Notes: generated by a model not told the origin, from the letters alone. DNA of 64,000 bases from Gracilinema caldarium DSM 7334 (GCF_000219725.1 NC_015732.1:434001-498000), one strand, 5' to 3'. Positions 29,005-39,107 are shown, counted from the first letter of the stretch. A program made the numbers and translations.

Positions 29005-29099
29005 GGTGCATAGATTAGCATTTTTTTGAAACTTTCGCAATGGAGCCCCAGCACGCCGCTGAGCCTTCAGCCCATTCTGCTATGCTTAGGCTTTCTATT

Positions 29100-31727
29100 T
29101 CAGTAAGAGGCTCCCCGAGCCCAGTCGGCGATCAGTTTTTTTAAGCCCTCATCGTACAGTTTGAGCCGCTCACCACAGGTAGGACACACAAAACGGCCGC
29201 TTGCATCGAGGGATTGTTTTGCACAGCCAATACAGTAGGTTTTGCCGCAGTGGATGCAGGTCCCCGCAGGGAGCTCATCCGGCGGTTCAGCCACAAGCCG
29301 CAGGGGCGGTGCCGCCGGCGGCTCCAGGGGCACCCGCCAGTTTCGGCTGCAACTGGCGCACTGCACCAGCCTGGTGGTTCCCATGAGGAGCCGTTCCCGT
29401 AATTCCTGTACCGATTCATATTCAACTGATTCCGGTGCTACTAAATGCTCCAATTTCTGGATACAATCTTCGGCGCTCGTCCATCGGGCCATCGTAATAT
29501 AGATCCAGGCGAGCGCAGAAAGGAAGCTGGTATTATCAGGATCCCGTTCTAAAGCAAGGCGGTAAGCAGCTTCGGCACGGGGAAATTCACCTTTTTTATA
29601 GGCAATATAGCCGATTAAATCGAGAACCGCTTCGTTTTCTTCCCGATCATAGGCCTTAGCCAAAAGCGTGTCGGCTTCACCATACAGCCCCAGGTTGATG
29701 AGACAATTCGCCTGATCTATAAGGTAGTCGAGCCGCTCAGGGCATTTTTTCAGGGCTTCTGCAAAATACGCCTTCGCTTCTTCGAGCCGGTCTGCCCGAT
29801 ACAGTATGGTTCCAGCCTGATGTGCCAAAAGGCCTTCCGGGTCATCCACCGCATCATCGTTCAGCAATAGTAGGGCATTATCGATATTCCCGTGGAGGTA
29901 AGCCAACTCAGCCTGATTCATTCGGACTGCCGCTTCTTTCGGGAGCAAAGCCGCTGCTTTTTCCAGGTATGCCTTTGCCGAATCCAGGTTACCATCCTTT
30001 AACGCAACCTGGGCTGCCAGGTTCAGTGTCCAGCCATCATCGGGCTGTAGTTCAAAGACCCTGTTGATATGGTCCCACAGTTCCTTTTCCTTTGGATTTT
30101 GATGTAAGAGAAAAAGGTTTTCTGCAAGACGGAAATGAAAGATCGCCGAATCGGGGGCAAGCTCTACCGCGCGCTTAAGAAGAGCCAGGGCGGCCTTGCG
30201 TTTATCCTTTTTAATGAGGAGAAGGGCCCTCAGGTAGGGTACCGCGGGGTCAAGGCCGATGGGTCCACCAGATGCACCAATGCCGCCCGTACCACCGGCA
30301 CCGGCCGCCGCATCCGCTGAGGTCTCACCTGTGCCAGACTCATCCCCCACCCGGTCTGCCAGGGCCAACTCTTTCTCTGCCCGATGAAAATCCTCGATGG
30401 CAAAATAGTATTTCCCTGCCAGGCTGTGAGAGCGGGGATCGTTACTGCCCAGATCCAGTACGCGGGGAATGACCAATGCCAGGTCGTTATAGTTTTCAGT
30501 GTTTAAAAAGAGCCGCCCCGCCAGCAGGTACCGTTCGAGGGCTGTTTTATCATCGCCGAGCCGTTCATAGGCAGAACCTGCGTTCTGGGCAATAAGGGCA
30601 TTTTCATTGTCGAGACTCAAGGCTTTATCGTAGGCCTCTGCCGTCAGGTCAGGTCTACCCAGGTTGATGTAGGCATGTCCCAAAAGGGTGTGCAGCAGGG
30701 GATCCTGGGGAAAGATTTCTAAAGCCCCTTTTGCATGTTCTTCTAGATCCGCATATCGGCTCTGCAGGTACAGCAGTTTTGCCTTTTCTGCCAGGGCATT
30801 CCGGCTTTCTTCAGAATCGATATCAGCCTCGAGGCAATGGTCAAGATACTCCTCTGCCTCTTCATACAGGGACAACTGCATCGCGCAACGGGCCGCAAAA
30901 AGAAGTTCCTGCTGACTGCGGGGTGCACCGGCGGTTTTCCAGATACGTTTTATCTGTACCAGGGCTGACAGGGGCTGATTCATGGCGAGGAAGGTCTCCG
31001 CCAAACGGAACCGGGCTTTTTCATCAATCTTGATGAACCGGTTCCACCGCAGATGAACCGCCTCTACTTCGATAAGCCTTGAATCTACGGTTAATGCCTG
31101 CAGCCGACCGGTGATGTTCCCTTGACCGGTACTGGTCTCTGGATCCGCCTCTTCATAGGAAACCACTGCAAAGGCCAGTTTTCCTGAAGGAATAGTATCA
31201 TCAACAATTTCTCCAGCCCACTTATCATTGATAATAAAAGTAAACTTATCACCCAAAGCGATGATCCGCACTGAGTTATATTCTCCCTCAGAGCTGTGAA
31301 AATCAGGGGCTTCCGTCCAACCGATAAGCGGCATGGTGGTACCGTTAAACAGTACATCAAACCTGAAATAACCTTTGGTAGAAAGCAGAAAGGAATAATA
31401 GCTCGAATCATCGGCCCTGCGGAACTGAAATCCCGCTGCCCCATAAGTTCCCTGGGCTTCTAAACGAATTTTCCCTTCTATAATAAGGTCGGCATAGCGA
31501 TACAGCGGATCCTCTACCCAGGCAAATTGAAGACCCTTCTTCAGTGCTAGCGCAAGGCCCTGTTTCCCTATACTGCTCTCATAGGTGGGCCCTGTTTCCG
31601 GCACGAATCGGGCTTTGTGGGGTTTGGAAAAATCTGCCACCCATCGTTCTTCCTTGAGTTCTTCGGTATCAATTGCTTGTTTTCGAAACAGACGAATAAA
31701 CGGAAGATTTTTCAAAAACTGCCACAT
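29100..31727 (-). CDS. Large TPR-repeat protein with N-terminal lectin-like domain and C-terminal zinc ribbon
   Basis: The ATG at 31727 (AAAGG upstream) gives 875 residues; the open frame extends upstream but crosses the divergent promoter region. After an amphipathic or membrane-associating N terminus (MWQFLKNLPFIRLFRK), residues ~50-200 look like a concanavalin/LamG-like beta domain (YGAAGFQFRRADDSSYYSF). At least ten TPR-like helical repeats follow, interrupted by a Gly/Ala-rich linker. The last ~95 residues hold CASC, CIHC, CIGC and CPTC pairs, a double zinc ribbon. No signal peptide is evident. The function is unknown; a scaffold or assembly role is inference. Confidence 0.8.
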   Translation of the reverse strand: MWQFLKNLPFIRLFRKQAIDTEELKEERWVADFSKPHKARFVPETGPTYESSIGKQGLALALKKGLQFAWVEDPLYRYADLIIEGKIRLEAQGTYGAAGFQFRRADDSSYYSFLLSTKGYFRFDVLFNGTTMPLIGWTEAPDFHSSEGEYNSVRIIALGDKFTFIINDKWAGEIVDDTIPSGKLAFAVVSYEEADPETSTGQGNITGRLQALTVDSRLIEVEAVHLRWNRFIKIDEKARFRLAETFLAMNQPLSALVQIKRIWKTAGAPRSQQELLFAARCAMQLSLYEEAEEYLDHCLEADIDSEESRNALAEKAKLLYLQSRYADLEEHAKGALEIFPQDPLLHTLLGHAYINLGRPDLTAEAYDKALSLDNENALIAQNAGSAYERLGDDKTALERYLLAGRLFLNTENYNDLALVIPRVLDLGSNDPRSHSLAGKYYFAIEDFHRAEKELALADRVGDESGTGETSADAAAGAGGTGGIGASGGPIGLDPAVPYLRALLLIKKDKRKAALALLKRAVELAPDSAIFHFRLAENLFLLHQNPKEKELWDHINRVFELQPDDGWTLNLAAQVALKDGNLDSAKAYLEKAAALLPKEAAVRMNQAELAYLHGNIDNALLLLNDDAVDDPEGLLAHQAGTILYRADRLEEAKAYFAEALKKCPERLDYLIDQANCLINLGLYGEADTLLAKAYDREENEAVLDLIGYIAYKKGEFPRAEAAYRLALERDPDNTSFLSALAWIYITMARWTSAEDCIQKLEHLVAPESVEYESVQELRERLLMGTTRLVQCASCSRNWRVPLEPPAAPPLRLVAEPPDELPAGTCIHCGKTYCIGCAKQSLDASGRFVCPTCGERLKLYDEGLKKLIADWARGASY

Positions 31728-31789
31728 ATATAACCTTTGTATCGCAAAAATGCTGAAAAGTCTATTATGGCGAGTCTTCCCTCGCAAGA

Positions 31790-31818
31790 TTGACGCCTGA
31801 AATGGCAGGAAGTATAGT
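31790..31818 (+). promoter_or_regulatory. Promoter of add, very close to the start codon
   Basis: TTGACG (31790-31795), exactly 17 bp, and TATAGT (31813-31818) are each 5/6 to consensus. Only six bases (AAAAGG) separate the -10 box from the ATG at 31825, so the transcript would begin at or next to the start codon. Confidence 0.65.
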
Positions 31819-31824
31819 AAAAGG

Positions 31825-33036
31825 ATGCAGTACTTTACCGATGATTTTATCCAGGCCATACCGAAAACGGATCTACATGTCCATCTGGACGGTAGCCTCA
31901 GAATTGGTACCCTCATCGACCTCGCTAAGGCCTCCGGTGTCTCTCTGCCTGCCATGGACGAGGCGGGTCTGCGAAAAACCGTATTTAAGGATTCCTATCA
32001 GAATCTGGAAGAATATCTGGCTGGTTTTGCCTATACCACGGCGGTACTCCGCAGTCGGGACGCCCTATATCGGGTTTCTTATGAACTCTTTATGGATAAT
32101 GCCGCCGAAGGAGTCCGTTATCTCGAAGTTCGCTTTGCACCGCAGCTCCTCATGTCAGAGACCCTCAGCTTCCAGGATGTAATGGAAGCCGTTGACCAGG
32201 GGCTCAGAGATGCAAGGGATAAGCTGAACCGCCATAGGCCCAGCAACGAACCTGCCTACGACTATGGTATTATCGCCTGTGCCATGCGCTTTTTTACTAA
32301 AGACTTTTCTCCCTATTACCGGGATTACAGCCGGATGCACGAGTTTTCTTCCCCTACGGAAATCATCAGCGGGGCCAGTCTCGAACTCGCCAAAGCGGTA
32401 GTCCAACTGCGGGCCCATTCATCAATCCAGATTGTTGGTTTCGATCTGGCCGGTGCAGAATATGGCTACCCTGCCAGTGATCATCAGGCGAGTTATGAAC
32501 TGGTTGAGAAGGGGTTTCTTCATAAAACGGTCCATGCGGGGGAAGCCTTTGGTCCCGAAAGCATCTTTCAGGCGGTGACGAAACTGCAGGCCGACCGTAT
32601 CGGCCACGGGCTCCACCTTTTTGATGTGGACCTTATCCGCAGTTCACACGAACAGGATCCGGAAACCTATGTAAAAGAGTTGGTCAATTATATCGCCAAC
32701 CGGCGCATCACCGTGGAAGTATGCCTCACGAGCAATATGCAGACTACGCCGGACCTGAAAAGCCTGGAACAGCACTCCTTCCGGCGGATGCTTGAACAGA
32801 AACTTTCGGTAACCCTCTGCACCGACAACCGCCTCGTTTCTAACACCAGCCTCTGCAAGGAGTACCGCCTTGCCCTGGATACCTTCCCTATCACAGCCCA
32901 TGACCTTAAAAACATGATTGCCTACGGCTTTAAGCGATCCTTTTACTACCACCCCTATCCCCAGAAACGGGCCTGGGTCCGCTCGGTTCTGGATTATTAC
33001 GATCGCATCGCCCGGCAGTTTGGAATCAGAGAATAG
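31825..33036 (+). CDS. add: Adenosine deaminase family protein
   Basis: This metal-dependent hydrolase converts adenosine to inosine in purine salvage. The 403-residue protein has the zinc ligands and catalytic residues expected: HVH (TDLHVHLDGS near residue 18), HAGE near 238, the RIGHG motif near 253 and the C-terminal TDN (LCTDNRLVSNT), where classical enzymes have TDD; the TDN form is known in several bacterial Add proteins. It is longer than the common ~340 because of insertions around residues 130-160. It is transcribed divergently from the TPR gene by its own promoter. Confidence 0.88.
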   Translation: MQYFTDDFIQAIPKTDLHVHLDGSLRIGTLIDLAKASGVSLPAMDEAGLRKTVFKDSYQNLEEYLAGFAYTTAVLRSRDALYRVSYELFMDNAAEGVRYLEVRFAPQLLMSETLSFQDVMEAVDQGLRDARDKLNRHRPSNEPAYDYGIIACAMRFFTKDFSPYYRDYSRMHEFSSPTEIISGASLELAKAVVQLRAHSSIQIVGFDLAGAEYGYPASDHQASYELVEKGFLHKTVHAGEAFGPESIFQAVTKLQADRIGHGLHLFDVDLIRSSHEQDPETYVKELVNYIANRRITVEVCLTSNMQTTPDLKSLEQHSFRRMLEQKLSVTLCTDNRLVSNTSLCKEYRLALDTFPITAHDLKNMIAYGFKRSFYYHPYPQKRAWVRSVLDYYDRIARQFGIRE

Positions 33037-33162
33037 TGAGGGCGGGTGAGGGGGTATTGAAGGCTCCTATTGTATCCCTTACATCCCGTTATCAGTTTGT
33101 CGGACTTGTCCTAAAGGCTGCTCGCCATATCATCAACGGGATGTTATTTATGGTTATCATAG
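33037..33162. other. Non-coding gap downstream of add with a 10-bp inverted repeat
   Basis: ACATCCCGTT (33081-33090) and AACGGGATGT (33135-33144) form a perfect 10-bp inverted repeat separated by 44 bp. No U-tract follows, so it is not a typical terminator. No ORF is seen. The attC-like site begins at its right side. Confidence 0.5.
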
Positions 33163-33260
33163 GATTAACCTGCGAAACCTACATGGCGCGGTTTGTGCCA
33201 GGCGAAGCCTGACGCACATAACCGTGCCATAGGCGACTCAGGTTGAAGCGATTGTTAAGC
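33163..33260 (-). mobile_element. attC-like integron recombination site
   Basis: Read on the minus strand, the site starts with GCTTAAC (33260-33254, a perfect RYYYAAC box) followed by AATCGCTTCAACCTGAG, close to the TAACAAnnCGnnTCAA wording of classical attC sites. It ends with GTTAATC (33169-33163, near GTTRRRY). Between them the arms pair imperfectly: AACCT with AGGTT, then an 11-bp inner stem (33183-33193 with 33220-33230, one G-U), GTGC/GCAC and CAGGC-GAA-GCCTG, with unpaired bases mainly on one side. It lies 44 bp after the antitoxin stop, in the same orientation as that gene, where a cassette attC belongs. No integrase gene is in the window. Confidence 0.6.
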
Positions 33261-33303
33261 GTCTTTTTGTTCCCAATTCTCTAAAACAATATCATCAATT
33301 TTA

Positions 33304-33516
33304 TTAAATACTTTTCAAGATGTCTTCTGCGGTAATAAACTTCTTATTTATTTCATCACTTTCAAATCGTTCTATAAACTCTCGATCTATATAATCTTCG
33401 TACATCTCCATTATTGAATCCCTAATGAGTGTCGATTTATCTTTTTCTAGGTGTTCAGATAGGAAAGATACTATCTTCTCTTCTTCACTATTTAACCGTA
33501 CAGATATTACTGCCAT
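33304..33516 (-). CDS. Ribbon-helix-helix antitoxin (RelB/CopG-like)
   Basis: The 70-residue protein begins with a ribbon-helix-helix pattern (MAVISVRLNSEEEKIVSFLSEH) followed by STLIRDSIMEMYEDY, as in RelB/ParD-type or DUF6290 antitoxins, and has an acidic C-terminal arm that could wrap the toxin. It overlaps the toxin gene upstream by 10 bp and is expected to repress the operon and neutralise the toxin. The order toxin-then-antitoxin is the reverse of most type II systems. Its stop lies 44 bp from the attC-like site. Confidence 0.8.
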   Translation of the reverse strand: MAVISVRLNSEEEKIVSFLSEHLEKDKSTLIRDSIMEMYEDYIDREFIERFESDEINKKFITAEDILKSI

Positions 33517-33782
33517 TTCTTATAAATCTCCTCTCTCTTATCAATTGTAATAACGAAAATATCTTCTTCCTGTATATAGAAAATCGCGCGATACTTCCCT
33601 TTTCTCAAACGATGATATACTCGATTTTTCTCTTCAGCTATCTTCAGTTGCTTTATATCAAAAAGACTTAAGTCCTTTGTTAAGTCTAATGACATGAATG
33701 CATTATTAAAATGCACAAAAATCTCTTTTGGGATTTGGCCTTTCTTGATGCGCTTTAAAACTTCTTCAAGATATCTGACCAT
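33507..33782 (-). CDS. RelE/ParE-superfamily toxin
   Basis: The 91-residue protein has the RelE-fold pattern, with a C-terminal half reading KNRVYHRLRKGKYRAIFYIQEEDIFVITIDKREEIYKKW; the Arg/Lys-rich beta strands are typical of mRNA-cleaving RelE toxins and the last strand ends in the usual D/R-rich motif. It is translated first and overlaps the antitoxin gene by 10 bp. A promoter-like pair (TTGAAA, 17 bp, TACATT) lies just before the ATG, with no Shine-Dalgarno. A+T content is higher than in neighbouring genes, fitting an acquired cassette. Confidence 0.8.
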   Translation of the reverse strand: MVRYLEEVLKRIKKGQIPKEIFVHFNNAFMSLDLTKDLSLFDIKQLKIAEEKNRVYHRLRKGKYRAIFYIQEEDIFVITIDKREEIYKKWQ

Positions 33783-33788
33783 GTTTAC

Positions 33789-33817
33789 AATGTACTACAC
33801 TTATAGCGAAATTTCAA
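33789..33817 (-). promoter_or_regulatory. Candidate promoter of the toxin-antitoxin pair
   Basis: On the minus strand TTGAAA (33817-33812), 17 bp and TACATT (33794-33789) precede the toxin ATG at 33782 by six bases. Confidence 0.4.
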
Positions 33818-33856
33818 CTATTATATAAGGGGTGACAGTCAAGATAGATTACGCCC

Positions 33857-34399
33857 TCACTCCAGTATCGCCCTTTCCCAGAGGGTTAACTTATCTTCGA
33901 GTCGTCTAAACTGTTTTGTCGGTACCGGACTCGTCGATGGGAGCCTGTAGACAGAAATTACTCTTTTCTGCGGCCCTTCCCAGGTCCGAATTGAACCTAT
34001 AGGGGGGAGGGCCCCCCTGTGCCCCAGTATTTTGCGGTAAAAGAGCTCTGCCGCAAGACTTCCGTTTAAAAGAATGCGGACTATGGCCGTATGAGCCGCT
34101 ACAAGGCCTGTAATATCATTCAGAACTGGTTCCATGATATTCTGGTCCAGACTGCCGATCCGCTCGCAGGAAGCCACCAGGTCCCAGAGGGCAAGCTGTC
34201 CCGCCGTAAGCAGGGCCCGCTTTTCATCAATACTGACCGGTACCGAAGCCTTACAAATGCGGGCCAGGATGGGCCAAAAATGGTTGCGGCCATGTCCATA
34301 ATACATTCCACATTCCAGGCTTGCTGTGCTCGGAAAGGACCCTAAGATGAGAAGCCATGCATCCTGAGCTATAATTGGCGGAAATCCATGCAGTCGCAT
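33857..34399 (-). CDS. DNA glycosylase of the hypoxanthine-DNA glycosylase type (UDG superfamily)
   Basis: The 180-residue protein resembles the DNA-deoxyinosine glycosylase family, which removes hypoxanthine formed by adenine deamination. The N-terminal motif LILGSFPSTASLE near residue 17 and YYGHGRNHFWPIL near residue 33 carry the conserved Ser, Tyr, His, Arg and Asn. LLNGSLAAELF and the LPSTSP motif near residue 155 complete the fold. No Shine-Dalgarno is seen; a TATTAT box lies nine to ten bases before the ATG. It lies downstream of the groEL terminator. The assignment to the hypoxanthine rather than the Mug type rests on the first motif. Confidence 0.75.
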   Translation of the reverse strand: MRLHGFPPIIAQDAWLLILGSFPSTASLECGMYYGHGRNHFWPILARICKASVPVSIDEKRALLTAGQLALWDLVASCERIGSLDQNIMEPVLNDITGLVAAHTAIVRILLNGSLAAELFYRKILGHRGALPPIGSIRTWEGPQKRVISVYRLPSTSPVPTKQFRRLEDKLTLWERAILE

Positions 34400-34413
34400 G
34401 ATACAAGTATAAT

Positions 34414-34438
34414 AAAAAGGGCGGCCCCCTGGCCGCCC
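34414..34438 (-). terminator. Terminator of groEL
   Basis: On the minus strand an 8-bp G+C stem (34438-34431 with 34426-34419) with a 4-nt loop is followed by five T residues. It lies 28 bp after the groEL stop. Confidence 0.85.
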
Positions 34439-34465
34439 CTTACTGACTTCAGGTTACAGGATCGA

Positions 34466-36405
<1,940 letters not shown>

Positions 36406-37119
36406 ATGGCGTACACATCCTATCAAAAACAGGTTACCCTGTTCGATATTCTTGGTCCCATAATGATTGGTCCCTCCAGCTCTCACACTGCTGGGGTCGC
36501 CCGCATTGGCTATATGGCCCGAAAGTTGTTTGGAGAAAAGCCTGACTCGGTGGCAATCCAGTTTTATGGTTCTCTGGCGGCTACTTGGAAGGGTCATGGT
36601 TCGGGGGATGCCATCATTGCTGGGCTTCTCGAGATTCCCCCTGAGGATGAACGTTTGCGGGAGGGTACTAAACTTCTCGAAACTGCCCTGAACGATGGCA
36701 GTGGTTTCCCCATCACTATAGATGCTGTTCCAAAACTCCCATCTGGCTGGCATCCCAACACGGTGCTCTTGGTGCTATCAAACCCCAAAAAACAGTTACG
36801 TCTGCGGGCAAGCAGTATTGGCGGTGGTTCTATCCAGATTGATGAAATTAACGGTTATCAGGTAACCCTTACGGGCATGCTCGATGCCCTTCTGGTAGTT
36901 CACCGGGATGAAGTTGGAGTCATCGCTATTGTGTCCCATATCCTCGCGGCGAATCACATCAATATAGCCGCTACCTCCAGCCACCGAAAAGAAAAGGGCG
37001 ATGAGGCTCTCCTTGTCATCGAAGTTGATGAACCCATTCCATCCTCGATTATTGAACAAATACAGAATCTGCCGCCGGTGTTTTCGGTCATCCATCTTCC
37101 GTCTCTGGAGCATCTATGA
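36406..37119 (+). CDS. sdaAB: L-serine dehydratase, iron-sulfur-dependent, beta subunit
   Basis: Together with the alpha subunit this enzyme converts L-serine to pyruvate and ammonia. The 237-residue protein has the beta-domain signature LFDILGPIMIGPSSSHTAG near residue 15-32 and ends in an ACT domain (VGVIAIVSHILAANHINIAATSSHRKEKGDEALLVIEVD, about 165-220), as in Firmicute-type SdaAB. It overlaps sdaAA by 4 bp. A -10-like TATACT lies eight bases before the start, so the mRNA may be nearly leaderless. Confidence 0.93.
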   Translation: MAYTSYQKQVTLFDILGPIMIGPSSSHTAGVARIGYMARKLFGEKPDSVAIQFYGSLAATWKGHGSGDAIIAGLLEIPPEDERLREGTKLLETALNDGSGFPITIDAVPKLPSGWHPNTVLLVLSNPKKQLRLRASSIGGGSIQIDEINGYQVTLTGMLDALLVVHRDEVGVIAIVSHILAANHINIAATSSHRKEKGDEALLVIEVDEPIPSSIIEQIQNLPPVFSVIHLPSLEHL

Positions 37120-38069
37120 AATATCAGTTTTCTACCCTGAAGGAACTCTATGAAATTTTAGAGAGTGAACGCCTCACTATTGATGAATATCTTCTCCAGC
37201 GGGAAGCCTTTCTCAGTGGAAAAAACCTAGAATTGGTCATCGCAGAATTGGATCGGCGTATAGCCATAACACGGCAGGCACTCATTCGGGGTCTTTCAGA
37301 ACCACAACAATCCCGCTCAGGCCTCACACAGGGAGCTGCCTATAGGTATCTACGCAGCTCTAACAGAATAGTACGGGACCCCTTCTTTCATCGTACTGTT
37401 GCCTATGCTCTTTCAATAAATGAAGTGAATGCCTGTGGTGGTAAAATTGTAGCCTTTCCTACTGCGGGCTCAAGCGGTATCGTGCCGGCAGTTATTTGGG
37501 CCTACTGGGATTCCTTTGTTCCAGAAGAGTCCAAAGCTGCAACTGAAACAAATTCGGAAACGAGGGTGATTTCGGTCCCGCGTTCCCTAGATCCTCCCTA
37601 TAGCAGATCCTTGCGTTCTGCCTTTCTCATAGCAAGCCTCGTTGGAATCTTCATTGCCCAGGGTGCCACCCTCGCAGGGGCTGAAGGGGGCTGTCAGGCA
37701 GAATGTGGTTCTGCCGGTGCCATGGCTGCAGCTGCCTTAGCTTCGTTACAGGGTGCGAGCTTGGAGACCTGCTTTCATGCGGCAGCCCTTTCGTTAAAAA
37801 ACGCTTTGGGTCTTGCCTGTGACCCCGTGGCGGGTCTTGTGGAAGTTCCCTGTGTTAAACGGAACGGTTTCATGGCAACAAATGCCCTTACTGCGGTGGA
37901 ACTGGCCCTGGCGGGGATTCAAAGCCGTATCCCCTTCGAAGAAGTTATTCAGGCGATGAAACAAATTGGGGAAAGTCTTCCCGCATCAATCCGGGAAAGT
38001 GCCGAAGGAGGCCTTGCGGTCACTCCAACCGGTTTGTACTATAAAAAGCTCATTATGGGAGGTGAATAA
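37116..38069 (+). CDS. sdaAA: L-serine dehydratase, iron-sulfur-dependent, alpha subunit
   Basis: The 317-residue subunit carries the [4Fe-4S] cluster that binds serine. Conserved pieces are AFPTAGSSGIVPAV, EGGCQAECGSAGAMAAAAL with cluster Cys residues, and LACDPVAGLVEVPCVKRNGF with two more Cys. An inserted stretch around residues 132-160 (PEESKAATETNSETRVIS) is more polar than usual. Its stop overlaps the start of the oxidoreductase gene (TAATG), so the three genes form one transcription unit. Confidence 0.93.
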   Translation: MKYQFSTLKELYEILESERLTIDEYLLQREAFLSGKNLELVIAELDRRIAITRQALIRGLSEPQQSRSGLTQGAAYRYLRSSNRIVRDPFFHRTVAYALSINEVNACGGKIVAFPTAGSSGIVPAVIWAYWDSFVPEESKAATETNSETRVISVPRSLDPPYSRSLRSAFLIASLVGIFIAQGATLAGAEGGCQAECGSAGAMAAAALASLQGASLETCFHAAALSLKNALGLACDPVAGLVEVPCVKRNGFMATNALTAVELALAGIQSRIPFEEVIQAMKQIGESLPASIRESAEGGLAVTPTGLYYKKLIMGGE

Positions 38070-39067
38070 TGGATAAACTTAAGATGGGTGTGCTTGGCTG
38101 TTCCGGGCACTATGCAAAACGAATTGCAGTGCCAATTCTGGAATCCCTGCTTGTGGAACCCTATGCAATCGCATCCCGGGATCTGCAAAAATCACAGGAC
38201 TATGCAAAAAAATGGGGTTTTGCTAAAGCCTATGGTTCCTACGAGGACCTACTGAAGGACTCGGAGATCGATTTTATCTATAATCCCCTTCCCAATCACC
38301 TGCATCTCGAATGGATTAAAAAGGCCGCCGATGCAGGGAAGCCCATACTCTGTGAAAAACCGATTACCCTGAATGCCAAGGAAGCTCGGGAGGCCGCAAG
38401 GTACTGTGCGGATCGTCAAGTCCCCCTGATGGAGGCCTTCATGTATCGTTTCCACCCTCAATGGCAGCGGACTCGGGACCTCATTCGTGCCGGTGAAATC
38501 GGGACAGTAATGAATACCCATTGTATATTTACCTACAATAACCAGGATCCCCGCAACATTCGGAATATCGCCGAGTATGGCGGTGGGGCTTTGCTCGATA
38601 TTGGCTGTTATGCCGTGTCATCAGCTCGGTTTGTGATGGAACAGGAGCCACAACGGGTTCTCTGTATGGTGCAAAAAGATCCGGAGTTTAAAACAGACAT
38701 TTTAGTGTCAGGCATTCTCGATTTCGGTGAGGGCCGTCGGTCTACCTTTACGGTAGGGACCCAGCTCTTTTCCATGCAGCGCTTCGATGCCTTCGGAACC
38801 GGCGGTTCCTTAAGTATTGAGGTTCCCTTTAATATGTATGGTGATGTAAGCGGTCACATCCATGTAGCAACCGACGTGGGCCGCAGGATGATCGAAACCG
38901 AAATAGTGGACCAGTACCTTATGGAATTCGATTCCTTTGCCAGGGCCCTTCTGGAAAACCGGGAAGTGCCCACGCCGGTTTCCGATGCGGTTGCAAATAT
39001 GGCAGTACTGGATGCGTTAAAGCAGTCTGCAGAAACAGGCACCTGGGTCCCGGTCCGCCTCGAATAG
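38069..39067 (+). CDS. Gfo/Idh/MocA-family NAD(P)-dependent oxidoreductase
   Basis: The 332-residue protein has a Rossmann nucleotide-binding start (MGVLGCSGHYAKRIAVP), the NPLPNHLHLEWIKKA segment and the family catalytic motif EKPI (CEKPITLNAKEA near residue 95), followed by the C-terminal alpha/beta domain (GGGALLDIGCYAVSSARF). Such enzymes oxidise or reduce sugars, inositols or related compounds; the substrate is not predictable here. It is translationally coupled to sdaAA, so a role next to serine or other amino-acid breakdown is possible. Confidence 0.88.
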   Translation: MDKLKMGVLGCSGHYAKRIAVPILESLLVEPYAIASRDLQKSQDYAKKWGFAKAYGSYEDLLKDSEIDFIYNPLPNHLHLEWIKKAADAGKPILCEKPITLNAKEAREAARYCADRQVPLMEAFMYRFHPQWQRTRDLIRAGEIGTVMNTHCIFTYNNQDPRNIRNIAEYGGGALLDIGCYAVSSARFVMEQEPQRVLCMVQKDPEFKTDILVSGILDFGEGRRSTFTVGTQLFSMQRFDAFGTGGSLSIEVPFNMYGDVSGHIHVATDVGRRMIETEIVDQYLMEFDSFARALLENREVPTPVSDAVANMAVLDALKQSAETGTWVPVRLE

Positions 39068-39107
39068 CCTGCAGCGCTGTCTTTTTGATAAAAACCCTTT
39101 CACAGCC

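Noticed and set aside
29041-29099. Possible tRNA or small RNA between the Cys-rich ORF and the TPR gene
   Set aside because: No cloverleaf or stable stem with a terminator could be built.
31728-31955. Seventy-six extra N-terminal codons of the TPR protein
   Set aside because: The stretch overlaps the add promoter and add coding start on the other strand, and a good ribosome-binding site precedes ATG 31727.
31825-33036. Loss of a key residue in adenosine deaminase (TDN instead of TDD)
   Set aside because: The TDN form is found in other bacterial Add proteins as far as I recall, and all other catalytic residues are present.
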